From positions 1-50,980 of the forward strand of contig NZ_WKKI01000030.1 in assembly GCF_009674805.1 (NCBI RefSeq): DNA of 50,980 nucleotides, given 5' to 3'. Origin of the DNA: Metabacillus lacus (GTDB taxonomy: Bacteria; Bacillota; Bacilli; Bacillales; Bacillaceae). The translations under genes were made by a program, and so were the position numbers. Each line of letters begins with the position of its first letter. The first letter of the stretch is position 1. The notes beneath the pieces are model-generated. The model searched no databases. It worked only from the letters and a program-made list of their open reading frames with translations, and was not told where the DNA came from. Of the stretch, positions 43,417-50,980 are shown piece after piece.

Positions 43417-44780
43417 AATTTCCTGAGCAGTTTATCTGGGGAACGGCCACATCTTCTTATCAAATAGAAGGCGCAGTGAAAGAAGACGGCCGCGGAGAAT
43501 CAATTTGGGACAGATTCTGCAGAATTCCGGGCAAAGTAAGAAATAAGGAAAATGGAGATATTGCCTGCAACCATTATTTTTTATATGAAGAAGATATAAA
43601 GCTTATGAAATCACTCAACATCCAGTCTTACCGCTTTTCAACTGCTTGGTCCAGGATTTTTCCGGAAGGAACCGGGAAGCCAAACAGTAAAGGGCTGGAT
43701 TTTTACAAGAGACTAATCGACTGCCTTCTTGAACATGAAATAGAACCGCTGCTGACTTTATATCATTGGGATCTGCCACAGCTTCTTCAGGACAAAGGAG
43801 GCTGGACTAACCGGTATACTGCTGAGTACTTTACGGAATACAGCACGTTTCTGTACAGGGAACTCGGGGACAGGGTGAAAAAATGGGGTACACATAATGA
43901 ACCATGGGTGGTTTCCTATAAAGGATACGCGCTTGGAAACGCTGCTCCGGGATATCTTGATTTTCGCTCGCATTTGAAGGCTTCACACCATCTCTTGCTG
44001 TCACATGGAAGGGCCGTTTCGGCATTTCGGGAGCTTGGGCCGAAGGATGGGCAGATTGGCATCACGCTTAACATTGAGCCGACATACCCCTTTGAGGATG
44101 ATGAAGAGTGCAGAACTGCAGCAAAAATAAAAGACGGCTTCTCCAACAGGTGGTTTCTCGATCCTGTTCTAAAAGGACAGTACCCGGCAGATATTATGGA
44201 GCTTTACTCAAAATTTGAAACCTTTGACTATATAAAGCAAAACGACCTCCATGTTATGTCTTCTTCAATTGATTATCTCGGTATCAATTATTATTCCATT
44301 TCTACGAACAAGCCCGGGCCTGAGGGAGAACTTGGTTTTCTCGGAGTGGAGTCAGTTAAAACCGGCAGGCCTGTTACATATATGAACTGGGAAATTGAGC
44401 CGCAGGGATTATATGATATCCTTCTTCGCATGAAAAATGAATATGGAGACATCCCTTTGTATATCACCGAAAATGGTGCTGCTTATGATGATACGGTGGA
44501 TGAGGACGGTTCAGTTTCTGATGAAGACCGAAGACTCTTTATAGAAATGCATCTCCAAGCATGCAGAGAAGCAATAGATGCAGGTGTGAACCTGAAAGGA
44601 TATTATCTGTGGTCATTCATGGATAATTTTGAATGGAGATACGGATACTCCAAGCGGTTTGGAATGGTCCATGTCGACTATAATACCCAAAAACGAACTC
44701 CGAAGAAAAGTGCGCTCTGGTATAAAAAAGTAATTGAAACCAACTCTATCCCGGGAAAAGAGAATAGTACAGTGAGTTAA
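43413..44780 (+). CDS. Beta-glucosidase, glycoside hydrolase family 1 (second)
   Basis: The 455-residue GH1 enzyme has acid/base Glu163 in 'GTHNEPWVVSY' and nucleophile Glu353 in 'LYITENGAAYDD'. It also carries 'FIWGTATSSYQIEGAV' and 'FMDNFEWRYGYSKRFGM'. It is clearly paralogous to the first GH1 of this locus, with long identical blocks, yet it is encoded in a separate unit with an SDR. It probably cleaves a related beta-glucoside with different aglycone preference (inference). The start ATG at 43413 overlaps the SDR stop; an in-frame start at 43374 lies inside the SDR gene. The C-terminal tail after the barrel is short and polar. Confidence 0.92.
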   Translation: MKFPEQFIWGTATSSYQIEGAVKEDGRGESIWDRFCRIPGKVRNKENGDIACNHYFLYEEDIKLMKSLNIQSYRFSTAWSRIFPEGTGKPNSKGLDFYKRLIDCLLEHEIEPLLTLYHWDLPQLLQDKGGWTNRYTAEYFTEYSTFLYRELGDRVKKWGTHNEPWVVSYKGYALGNAAPGYLDFRSHLKASHHLLLSHGRAVSAFRELGPKDGQIGITLNIEPTYPFEDDEECRTAAKIKDGFSNRWFLDPVLKGQYPADIMELYSKFETFDYIKQNDLHVMSSSIDYLGINYYSISTNKPGPEGELGFLGVESVKTGRPVTYMNWEIEPQGLYDILLRMKNEYGDIPLYITENGAAYDDTVDEDGSVSDEDRRLFIEMHLQACREAIDAGVNLKGYYLWSFMDNFEWRYGYSKRFGMVHVDYNTQKRTPKKSALWYKKVIETNSIPGKENSTVS

Positions 44781-44827
44781 CCTTGAGCAGGACAACTTGT
44801 ATCCGAGTACAGTTGATCCGCCATCAA

Positions 44828-45030
44828 AAGAAATAAGCGGAGCTTTTCCGTTTACGTGCAGGGAATAGCTTTTTTTCAGGGAAATAAGAGAAGGATTTCC
44901 GGTTATGGTGATGAAAAACCCTTATTTTCACGTTATTTTAGATGGTAGCCGGAATGTCTCCGGCTATTTCCGGCTTTTTCTATGCTATTTTTAAAATAAG
45001 CGGAAATGATACGTCTATTTTACCGGAACA
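44828..45030. repeat. Cluster of AAATAAGCGGA-type short inverted repeats
   Basis: Three related palindromic pieces occur: AAATAAGCGGA...TTTTCCGTTTA (44831-44854), GAAATAAGAG...TTTCCGGTTAT (44881-44906) and AAAATAAGCGGAAATG...TTTTACCGGAA (44993-45028). They look like short interspersed repeats of a Bacillus type. This 397-bp gap after the second beta-glucosidase holds them and two hairpins. I see no gene. Confidence 0.55.
44947..44980 (+). terminator. Terminator with two alternative stems
   Basis: AGCCGGAA (44947-44954) can pair with TTCCGGCT (44968-44975), which is followed by TTTTTC, or with the nearer CCGGCT (44960-44965). It probably ends the SDR/beta-glucosidase unit. Confidence 0.7.
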
Positions 45031-45060
45031 GCTTAACCCATCCTGCAACTTACGTAAGAA

Positions 45061-45087
45061 AGCCGGCTTCTTTAAAAGAAACCGGCT
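45061..45087. terminator. Hairpin downstream of the MFS gene
   Basis: AGCCGG/CCGGCT closes an inner TTCTTT/AAAAGAA stem. It lies 90 bases beyond the minus-strand MFS gene and may terminate it. T-runs are short. Confidence 0.55.
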
Positions 45088-45177
45088 GTTTATAGTTCCC
45101 GTGCCGTAACAAGTGAAATAACTGCTGCAAAATCTATAAAGGCAAACAAGCAAATGGAGCTCCAGGTGGTATTATCG

Positions 45178-46416
45178 TCAACGGCTTTCGTTTATACTCG
45201 ACTTTATGTTATGAAAACTCTCTGAAGGCAGCAGGCATATTCCGCACAGAAACAAGGCAGCACAGAGCATGACCACCGAACCCGCCAGCACGGCAGCTGC
45301 CGTTGACACCAGTTGTGCAGCTGCTCCGAGAGTAAAGACTGCAATCACGATTAACCCCGCTTCCAGCAGCCCGTAGGCACTTGTAATTCTTCCCATGTAT
45401 TCGGAAGGAATGTTGAATTGGTAAAAGGTCATAAAACCTGTATTTGCAAAAGCAATGGAAAACGCCAGAAAGAAGAATGACAGTGCTGCTGCAGGAAAAG
45501 AGCCTGACAGGCTGTATCCCATATAGCCTAAAGCCATCACAACAGCACCTAGACCAATTGATAGGGAAGTCGGTATCTTTTTGACAAACAGAGCATTAAC
45601 AGCTGCTCCTGCTATGATGCCTGCTCCAGCAGCACTCACGAGAAACCCATATTCCTCATTGGAGAGAGAAAGGACTTCTTTTGCAAACACTGCCTCCAAT
45701 GAATCAAGTGCGCTGGCCATGACTATCATGATAAAGCTGAATAAAAGATAAACCACCATTACATATTTATGATGTCTGCTGAAGAAAATTACTGTTTTCC
45801 AATCTTCTATTAATGTGCTGTATGCAGATTTTTTCACTGCAGCTCCTGTAACCTCTCCTTTTTCCACATCCGGCATGAGGACTGTTAGAAGTCCGGATAA
45901 AAGGAATGCCGCAGCATTGATATAAATGGCGAAGGAAGGTGTCCCCATCATAAACAGCAGACCTGCAATTGCCGGGCCGATAAGAAATGCGCCCGATTGA
46001 ATGAAGCTTAACAGTGAGTTGAAGCGCTTTCTGTCACCCTTCGGAATCAGCTTTGCAATATAGACCATGGACGAAGGGCGGAACAAGGAATTGGCGATGT
46101 TCACAAGAAACACAATGCTGTAAATCTGCCACATTGAAGAGCAGAATGGAAGAAAGAGAAGAATGAAAGCTCTGACTAAATCCAAACCAATCATGATTCT
46201 CCTTTTATTGCTCCTGTCGATCAGGCTGCCTGCCCACCAATTTGTAAACAGAGCAGAAATTGGACTGATCATATAAAGTGCTGCAACAGCCAGTGCAGAG
46301 CCCGTTTTATCCAGTACAATCAGGTTTAAAGCGATCAAGTAAATCCAGGCACCGATATTGGATAAGCCGATGCCGAACAAAAGGATGAAAGAGTATTTCC
46401 AGGTTTTCGAATTCAT
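45178..46416 (-). CDS. MFS transporter under T-box control
   Basis: The 412-residue major-facilitator protein has about twelve helices and resembles the MFS_3/enterobactin-exporter-like group. The first helix carries 'YSFILLFGIGLSNIGAWIYLIAL' (split). The loop between helices 2 and 3 has 'NWWAGSLIDRSNKRRIMIGLDL', the A-loop signature. The start is ATG 46416 (MNSKTWKYSF) with a GGGGGGC ribosome site at fair spacing; an earlier GTG/ATG reading from 46455 is possible. The leader is a T-box riboswitch with a terminator that ends about 50 bases upstream. This ties expression to an uncharged tRNA, so the transporter may move an amino acid or a product made from it (inference). Confidence 0.87.
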   Translation of the reverse strand: MNSKTWKYSFILLFGIGLSNIGAWIYLIALNLIVLDKTGSALAVAALYMISPISALFTNWWAGSLIDRSNKRRIMIGLDLVRAFILLFLPFCSSMWQIYSIVFLVNIANSLFRPSSMVYIAKLIPKGDRKRFNSLLSFIQSGAFLIGPAIAGLLFMMGTPSFAIYINAAAFLLSGLLTVLMPDVEKGEVTGAAVKKSAYSTLIEDWKTVIFFSRHHKYVMVVYLLFSFIMIVMASALDSLEAVFAKEVLSLSNEEYGFLVSAAGAGIIAGAAVNALFVKKIPTSLSIGLGAVVMALGYMGYSLSGSFPAAALSFFFLAFSIAFANTGFMTFYQFNIPSEYMGRITSAYGLLEAGLIVIAVFTLGAAAQLVSTAAAVLAGSVVMLCAALFLCGICLLPSESFHNIKSSINESR

Positions 46417-46468
46417 AATGAATGCCCCCCGCGATATGTTCACGAATGTTTTCAAAACATCCGCGCAT

Positions 46469-46760
46469 AAAAAAATCCCACCCCCAAGAACAGTTGTCTT
46501 GGGGGCGAGATTTGTATTCGCGGTGCCACCCCAGTTTGCTGCTTCGTCGCCTCTGCAGCCTCATTCAGTACGGCAGCATGCTGCTGCGATACTATAGCCC
46601 GTTAACGGGGGCTTCCGGAACACCATCACATGTTAGATCCGATGCACAGCTCAGAGGCTTGTTTCAATAAAGGCTTCCCAGCTCCTTCTCAGCGTATCGG
46701 AGCTCTCTGTATGGGATAGTGCTTTATTTACTCTTCTCATCATCGCTTTTTATTATCATT
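46469..46760 (-). promoter_or_regulatory. T-box riboswitch (candidate threonine specifier)
   Basis: On the minus strand the leader shows the T-box core TGGCACCGCG (46528-46519) and a GATGAGAAGAG K-turn-like entry. Stem I pairs AATAAAG with CTTTATT, and an AGAGAG segment lies in the upper stem. A terminator follows, formed by CCCCCAAGA/TCTTGGGGG (46505-46497 with 46489-46481) and seven T. The loop above the lower stem reads GAA-ACA-A (46665-46659), which places ACA (Thr) as specifier; a register shift would give AAC (Asn). Uncharged tRNA would stabilise the antiterminator and allow MFS expression. Confidence 0.88.
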
Positions 46761-46819
46761 ATCCTAACACATGGATGAAAAGAGAAAAAGAAAAAATTAA
46801 AAGAATTTTACAAAAATTA

Positions 46820-46849
46820 TTGATAGCGCTTTCAGATTTGTGTTATGAT
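46820..46849 (+). promoter_or_regulatory. Glycerol-operon promoter with a cre site
   Basis: TTGATA (46820-46825) and TATGAT (46844-46849) are 18 bp apart. TGATAGCGCTTTCA (46821-46834) fits the cre consensus TGWNANCGNTNWCA at every position, so CcpA should repress in glucose. Confidence 0.88.
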
Positions 46850-46886
46850 TTACCTACAAGTTAATGTAACGTGATGGAGAATTGGA

Positions 46887-46940
46887 GATCACACAGTCAT
46901 TCCTGCCGCCTGGCGGCAGGAATGACTGTGTGATCTTTTC
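46887..46940 (+). promoter_or_regulatory. Leader terminator, probable GlpP antitermination site
   Basis: A 23-bp perfect stem (46887-46909 with 46913-46935, loop CTG) followed by TTTTC lies about 40 bases after the promoter. B. subtilis glpFK and glpD have such leader terminators, which the mRNA-binding protein GlpP overrides when glycerol 3-phosphate is present. Confidence 0.82.
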
Positions 46941-46970
46941 TTGCTCCAAATAGCATGTATTACCAGAGTA

Positions 46971-47190
46971 ATTCAATTTAAAGAGTGGTTAAATCCGATA
47001 GCCGTTGGGTTATTAATAGTAGTAATAGGAAAGCGTCTATGAGGAACGACCAGCTAAGTAATCAACCATGCGCTTAATGTCCAATTGCGTAAAGACTTAA
47101 GCCTTGATTTCGGCAGTGGTGCTGATGCTTTGAGATGCTATTGAAGCAGTTTTATATGCACACTGCTGTGACGGCGGCTGTATCCGCTTT
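46971..47190 (+). pseudogene. glpF: Degenerate glpF (glycerol facilitator) remnant
   Basis: From about 46983 the frame reads EWLNPIAVGLLIVVIG, then a stop, then GTTS-stop-VINHALNVQLRKD. This follows the end of an aquaglyceroporin, where VGLLV.IG.S.GGTTGYAINPARDLGPR is expected. The second NPA motif is degraded to NHA, and at least four stops interrupt the frame. Upstream parts are absent; the fragment starts only about 40 bases after the GlpP leader. The usual order in Bacillus is leader-glpF-glpK, so this is the scar of a lost facilitator gene between a conserved leader and intact glpK. The end point is approximate. Confidence 0.72.
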
Positions 47191-47227
47191 TTGCTTATAT
47201 TCAGCACAAATCGTTCAGAATCTGTAA

Positions 47228-48757
<1,530 letters not shown>

Positions 48758-48819
48758 TAAGGAGAATGGCATTTCACCGATAACGAAATAGGGAAAAGGA
48801 ATCAAACGAACATATATAG

Positions 48820-48848
48820 TTGACGGCAGGGTTTATTGATTGTAAAAT
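48820..48848 (+). promoter_or_regulatory. Sigma-A promoter of the SAM riboswitch unit
   Basis: TTGACG (48820-48825) and TAAAAT (48843-48848) are 17 bp apart, about 20 bases before the riboswitch. Confidence 0.85.
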
Positions 48849-48865
48849 ATAACCAATTGAATAGC

Positions 48866-49019
48866 GTTCTTCTTATGAAGAGAGATGGAGGGATTGGCCC
48901 TTTGAAGTCTCAGCAGCAGGTTCTGCTTGGCAGAATACTGTGCTAAATCCAGCAAGCCCGGCGGCTTGGAAGATGAGAAGAGGTTACCGTTCGGTTTATC
49001 CAGCCTCTTCCTGTTTTTA
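48866..49019 (+). promoter_or_regulatory. SAM-I (S-box) riboswitch with terminator
   Basis: The leader shows the S-box core in order: CTTATGAAGAGAGATGGAGG (48872-48891), GGATTGGCCC, the SAGCAGC-like P3 strand, TGTGCTAAATCC (48940-48951) and GGAAGATGAGAAG (48968-48980) closing P1. The terminator is GAAGAGG (48977-48983) with CCTCTTC (49004-49010), then CTGTTTTT. High SAM should favour the terminator. No complete methionine or cysteine gene follows, which is unusual for the class. Confidence 0.9.
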
Positions 49020-49139
49020 GGGAGAGGTTTTTATGTGCAATATTTTTTTAGTGCAGAAATTTTAGACGAACCAGGGGTCGCAGCAGCCGCCAAAGTGTTT
49101 TGAGCAATTGGTAATGATGGAAAGATAGGAGGAATAAGG
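49020..49139 (+). other. Possible gene remnant after the SAM riboswitch
   Basis: A ribosome site (AGGGAGAGG) stands before ATG 49034, which reads only MCNIFLVQKF before a stop. The neighbouring frame from GTG 49036 reads VQYFFSAEILDEPGVAAAAKVF before TGA at 49100-49102. Neither is a recognisable protein. This may be what is left of the riboswitch-controlled gene or a short leader peptide. Confidence 0.4.
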
Positions 49140-49307
49140 ATGGGAGAATTGATACGCAGGGCAATTGAAATCAGGAGAGAAGAGCTTATCCGCATGCTGC
49201 TGGATCACGGGGTGTTTAAAAAAAATGATTTGCATTTATTTCAGCTTACTTTGACAGAACTGGAAGAAGAATTCCGGCAGATACTGAGCAGCCCAAAAGC
49301 ACAGTGA
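49140..49307 (+). CDS. FbpA-like small protein
   Basis: The 55-residue protein (MGELIRRAIEIRREELIRML..., then GVFKKNDLHLFQLTLTELEEEF) fits the short Fur-regulated basic protein A family, typically 40-60 residues with the pattern ..KR..LI..LI..GVYKK...L..LTL.ELE.E. In B. subtilis Fbp proteins act with the sRNA FsrA in the iron-sparing response, but no Fur box is visible here. It lies 120 bases beyond a SAM riboswitch terminator and has a good ribosome site (AGGAGGAATAAGG). It could therefore be the gene that riboswitch now controls. The family call is from memory of the motif. Confidence 0.65.
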   Translation: MGELIRRAIEIRREELIRMLLDHGVFKKNDLHLFQLTLTELEEEFRQILSSPKAQ

Positions 49308-49314
49308 AGGGGAT

Positions 49315-49346
49315 GGAGGAGAGTCCTGTACTCTCCTCATTCTTTT
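49315..49346 (+). terminator. Rho-independent terminator
   Basis: GAGGAGAGT/ACTCTCCTC (loop CCTGT) is followed by ATTCTTTT. It ends the FbpA-like gene. Confidence 0.85.
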
Positions 49347-49411
49347 GCAGGTATCTGGTTATCTGAAGTAGAAGAGATACATAGAATGAGATACAAAAGA
49401 GGTCGATAGAG

Positions 49412-50368
49412 TTGAAAGAAATTTCCCTGGGAATGTTGGCATCAGTCTTTTTTGCAGTAACGTTTGTGCTCAATCGTTCAATGGAGCTTTCAGGTGGAAG
49501 CTGGTTATGGAGTTCGTCACTGCGCTTTTTCTTTATGCTTCCGTTTTTATTTTTGATTGTCGCACTGAGAGGCAATCTTAAGGAACTGATAACAGAAATG
49601 AAAAGCGCTCCTTTTCAGTGGCTGATCTGGAGCTTTTTTGGATTTCTTCTTTTTTATGCCCCGATTACCTTTGCAGCAGCATACGGACCCGGCTGGCTTG
49701 TTGCGGGAACCTGGCAGACAACGATTGTAGCCGGAACATTGCTGAGTCCGCTGTTTTTTTATAGTAAAAAAACAGGTAACGGGGAAGAATGGATAAGGCA
49801 TAAAATTCCTAAAAGAGAGTTAGGTATATCCGTTTTTATATTGGCAGGAGTTGTGCTGATTCAGGTGCAGAGGGGAGGGAGTGCATCAGGAACAGAGCTT
49901 GCAGCAGGCATGCTTCCTGTAGTGGTCGCTGCCTTTGCCTATCCTCTGGGAAACCGGAAGATGATGGAGTTTTGCAAAGGAAAAATCGATACGTTTCAGA
50001 GAATACTCGGCATGACGATAAGCAGTCTTCCATTCTGGATTGTGATTGCTGCAGCAGGTTATGCAGCAGCCGGCCCTCCGCAGCCAAGCCAGCTGGCTCA
50101 GTCATTTATTGTTGCTGTTTGTTCGGGCGTAATTGCCACAATTCTGTTTTTTATGGCCACTGACAGGGTAAGAGACAATCAAAGCCGCCTGGCTTCCGTT
50201 GAAGCCACGCAATCTGCACAGGTGGTGTTCGTACTACTGGGAGAAATTCTTCTTTTATCCTCACCGCTTCCGAATCAGCTGGCACTGGCAGGGATGGGAG
50301 TGATTGTGGCGGGTGTAATTTTGCACAGCTTGCAAAAAAATAAGAAGGAGAGGAGAGAGTATACTTGA
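49412..50368 (+). CDS. DMT-superfamily (EamA/multidrug-efflux-like) transporter
   Basis: The 318-residue transporter has about ten helices and consists of two EamA-like halves. Typical text is 'GMLASVFFAVTFVLNRSMELSGGSWLWSSSLRFFFMLPFLFL' (split over the first two helices) and 'VEATQSAQVVFVLLGEILLL' in the second half with a conserved Glu. It resembles the 'multidrug resistance efflux transporter' subgroup of Bacillus; the substrate is unknown. The start is TTG at 49412 after AAAGAGG. Its stop overlaps the TTG start of the next small gene, so they are co-translated. Confidence 0.87.
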   Translation: MKEISLGMLASVFFAVTFVLNRSMELSGGSWLWSSSLRFFFMLPFLFLIVALRGNLKELITEMKSAPFQWLIWSFFGFLLFYAPITFAAAYGPGWLVAGTWQTTIVAGTLLSPLFFYSKKTGNGEEWIRHKIPKRELGISVFILAGVVLIQVQRGGSASGTELAAGMLPVVVAAFAYPLGNRKMMEFCKGKIDTFQRILGMTISSLPFWIVIAAAGYAAAGPPQPSQLAQSFIVAVCSGVIATILFFMATDRVRDNQSRLASVEATQSAQVVFVLLGEILLLSSPLPNQLALAGMGVIVAGVILHSLQKNKKERREYT

Positions 50369-50559
50369 AGCACTCGGGCTTTAGTATTTATCTATGGATT
50401 CTTCTGTTTTGCAGCCTAGTTGGACTGGGAATGCGATTTTATGCCATGGACTTTTATGGCGGCACATTATTTTCAACAGGAAATGCAGATATTCTCATTC
50501 TGCTAATGGTAATTGGACTCAGCATCTTTATGCTGATAAAACCAAGACGAAGTAAATAA
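50365..50559 (+). CDS. Small membrane protein, co-translated with the DMT transporter
   Basis: The 64-residue protein has two hydrophobic helices (about 7-27 and 41-56, 'DILILLMVIGLSIFMLI') and a basic tail KPRRSK, so both ends are probably cytoplasmic. It starts with TTG 50365 overlapping the transporter stop (TTGA), with GGAGAGGAGAG upstream. I recognise no family. Strict coupling suggests a role in transporter stability or assembly (inference). Confidence 0.72.
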   Translation: MKHSGFSIYLWILLFCSLVGLGMRFYAMDFYGGTLFSTGNADILILLMVIGLSIFMLIKPRRSK

Positions 50560-50908
50560 AAAACCAAGTGAGCCGGCAATGACTACTGCCGGTTCATCGT
50601 TTACGAAGGCTCATGGCAAGAAAATAGCAATCCTTCACTAAACCTTTTTATAAATGCCTCGAAATTCTGCCGGAAATAACAATACCTTCATTTTAGCTCA
50701 ATCTTTCCTACCACTTCCAAACACCAAGGAGCACCAAAACCAGCCTTTCAAACCTTTTTATCTTTATCCTCCAGAAGACTCCCTCTTCAAGCGCGTGATG
50801 AGATTTAGCTCAGCGATAAGGGGGAGATGAATGGAGGTTGGCGATAGCCAAAACACTCACTGTCATGGTAAAATTAGAACGTGCGTTCCTATATAGCAAG
50901 GTGAAATC
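50560..50908. other. Intergenic region with left end of a tnpB element
   Basis: GCCGGCA/TGCCGGT (50572-50593) is a hairpin that may end the transporter unit. The middle part shows no gene. From about 50840 the sequence has features of an element left end: GGCGATAGCC (50842-50851) and GAACG-TG-CGTTC (50878-50889), a short palindrome just before the tnpB start. The exact left boundary is not resolved. Confidence 0.55.
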
Positions 50909-50980
50909 ATGTTAGTTAAAAAGGCGTTTAAGTTTCGTATCTTCCCTAATCAAAAACAAATGGAGTTAATCAATAAGACG
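50909..50980 (+). CDS. tnpB: TnpB (IS200/IS605 OrfB) N-terminus, cut by the window end
   Basis: Twenty-four codons are present: MLVKKAFKFRIFPNQKQMEL followed by INKT. This is the typical beginning of OrfB/TnpB proteins (xxKA(F/Y)KFRIYPn..Q...i.kt). TnpB is an RNA-guided RuvC nuclease and the ancestor of Cas12. The ribosome site AAGGTG precedes the ATG, and the rest lies beyond the window. The right end of an element of the same kind and orientation is at the start of the window. Confidence 0.85.
   Translation, partial: MLVKKAFKFRIFPNQKQMELINKT

Overview
The window looks like chromosomal DNA of a spore-forming Bacillaceae species (Bacillus sensu lato). Evidence is the strong AAGGAGG-type ribosome sites, frequent TTG/GTG starts, AT-rich DNA, many genes that read as orthologues of B. 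subtilis genes (hmoA, zagA/yciC, ycgR-ycgQ, rpsN of the zinc-free type, yjcF-yjcG-yjcH, ycgL, ltaS, glpK), T-box, S-box and glycerol-leader RNA elements, and an exosporium-style collagen-like protein. Both edges of the window lie in IS200/IS605-family tnpB elements, so the segment is probably flanked by repeats.

Layout. 1-1144: right end of a tnpB element inserted into a DUF3231 gene that also carries an in-frame stop. 1220-3789: response regulator, histidine kinase and VTT-domain membrane protein. 3880-4692: RsbR-like stressosome protein, followed by a 63-bp tandem repeat array (about 4756-5331). 5484-6709: Fur-controlled heme monooxygenase hmoA and a PhzF-family protein. 7208-18929: an iron block with two FecCD permeases, a Btr-like AraC/binding-protein regulator, a siderophore-binding lipoprotein and the complete petrobactin operon asbABCDEF; Fur-like boxes precede the transcription units. 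19048-27839: a zinc block with an atypical FeoB-like transporter, a flavoprotein-like oxidoreductase with a Cys-rich tail, three COG0523 (CobW) GTPases including ZagA, a ycgR/ycgQ-like pair, zinc-free S14 and an unknown 110-residue protein; five Zur-like boxes lie in about 6 kb. 27840-28290: a second copy of the tandem repeat array.

28321-34201: yjcF-yjcG-yjcH, a ycgL-like nucleotidyltransferase, a small acidic ORF, lipoteichoic acid synthase and a DJ-1/PfpI protein. 34328-35243: a collagen-like spore-surface-type gene with a one-base frameshift. 36119-44780: a sugar locus with an ABC importer (binding protein plus two permeases, no ATPase), a YesL-like protein, two GH1 beta-glucosidases, a LacI regulator and an SDR; four GAAANCGNTTTC operators lie in its control regions. 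45178-46760: an MFS transporter behind a T-box leader. 46820-48757: a catabolite-controlled glycerol leader, a decayed glpF remnant and intact glpK. 48820-49307: a SAM-I riboswitch with no intact methionine gene behind it, followed by an FbpA-like small protein. 49412-50559: a DMT transporter and a small membrane protein. 50909-end: start of a tnpB gene.

The central theme is metal starvation. The iron half makes a catecholate siderophore, imports it and recovers heme iron under Fur. The adjoining zinc half carries chaperones, a zinc-free ribosomal protein and candidate membrane transporters under Zur. The FeoB-like protein, Cys-tailed oxidoreductase and ycgRQ-like pair under Zur boxes are the best candidates for an undescribed metal-acquisition system.
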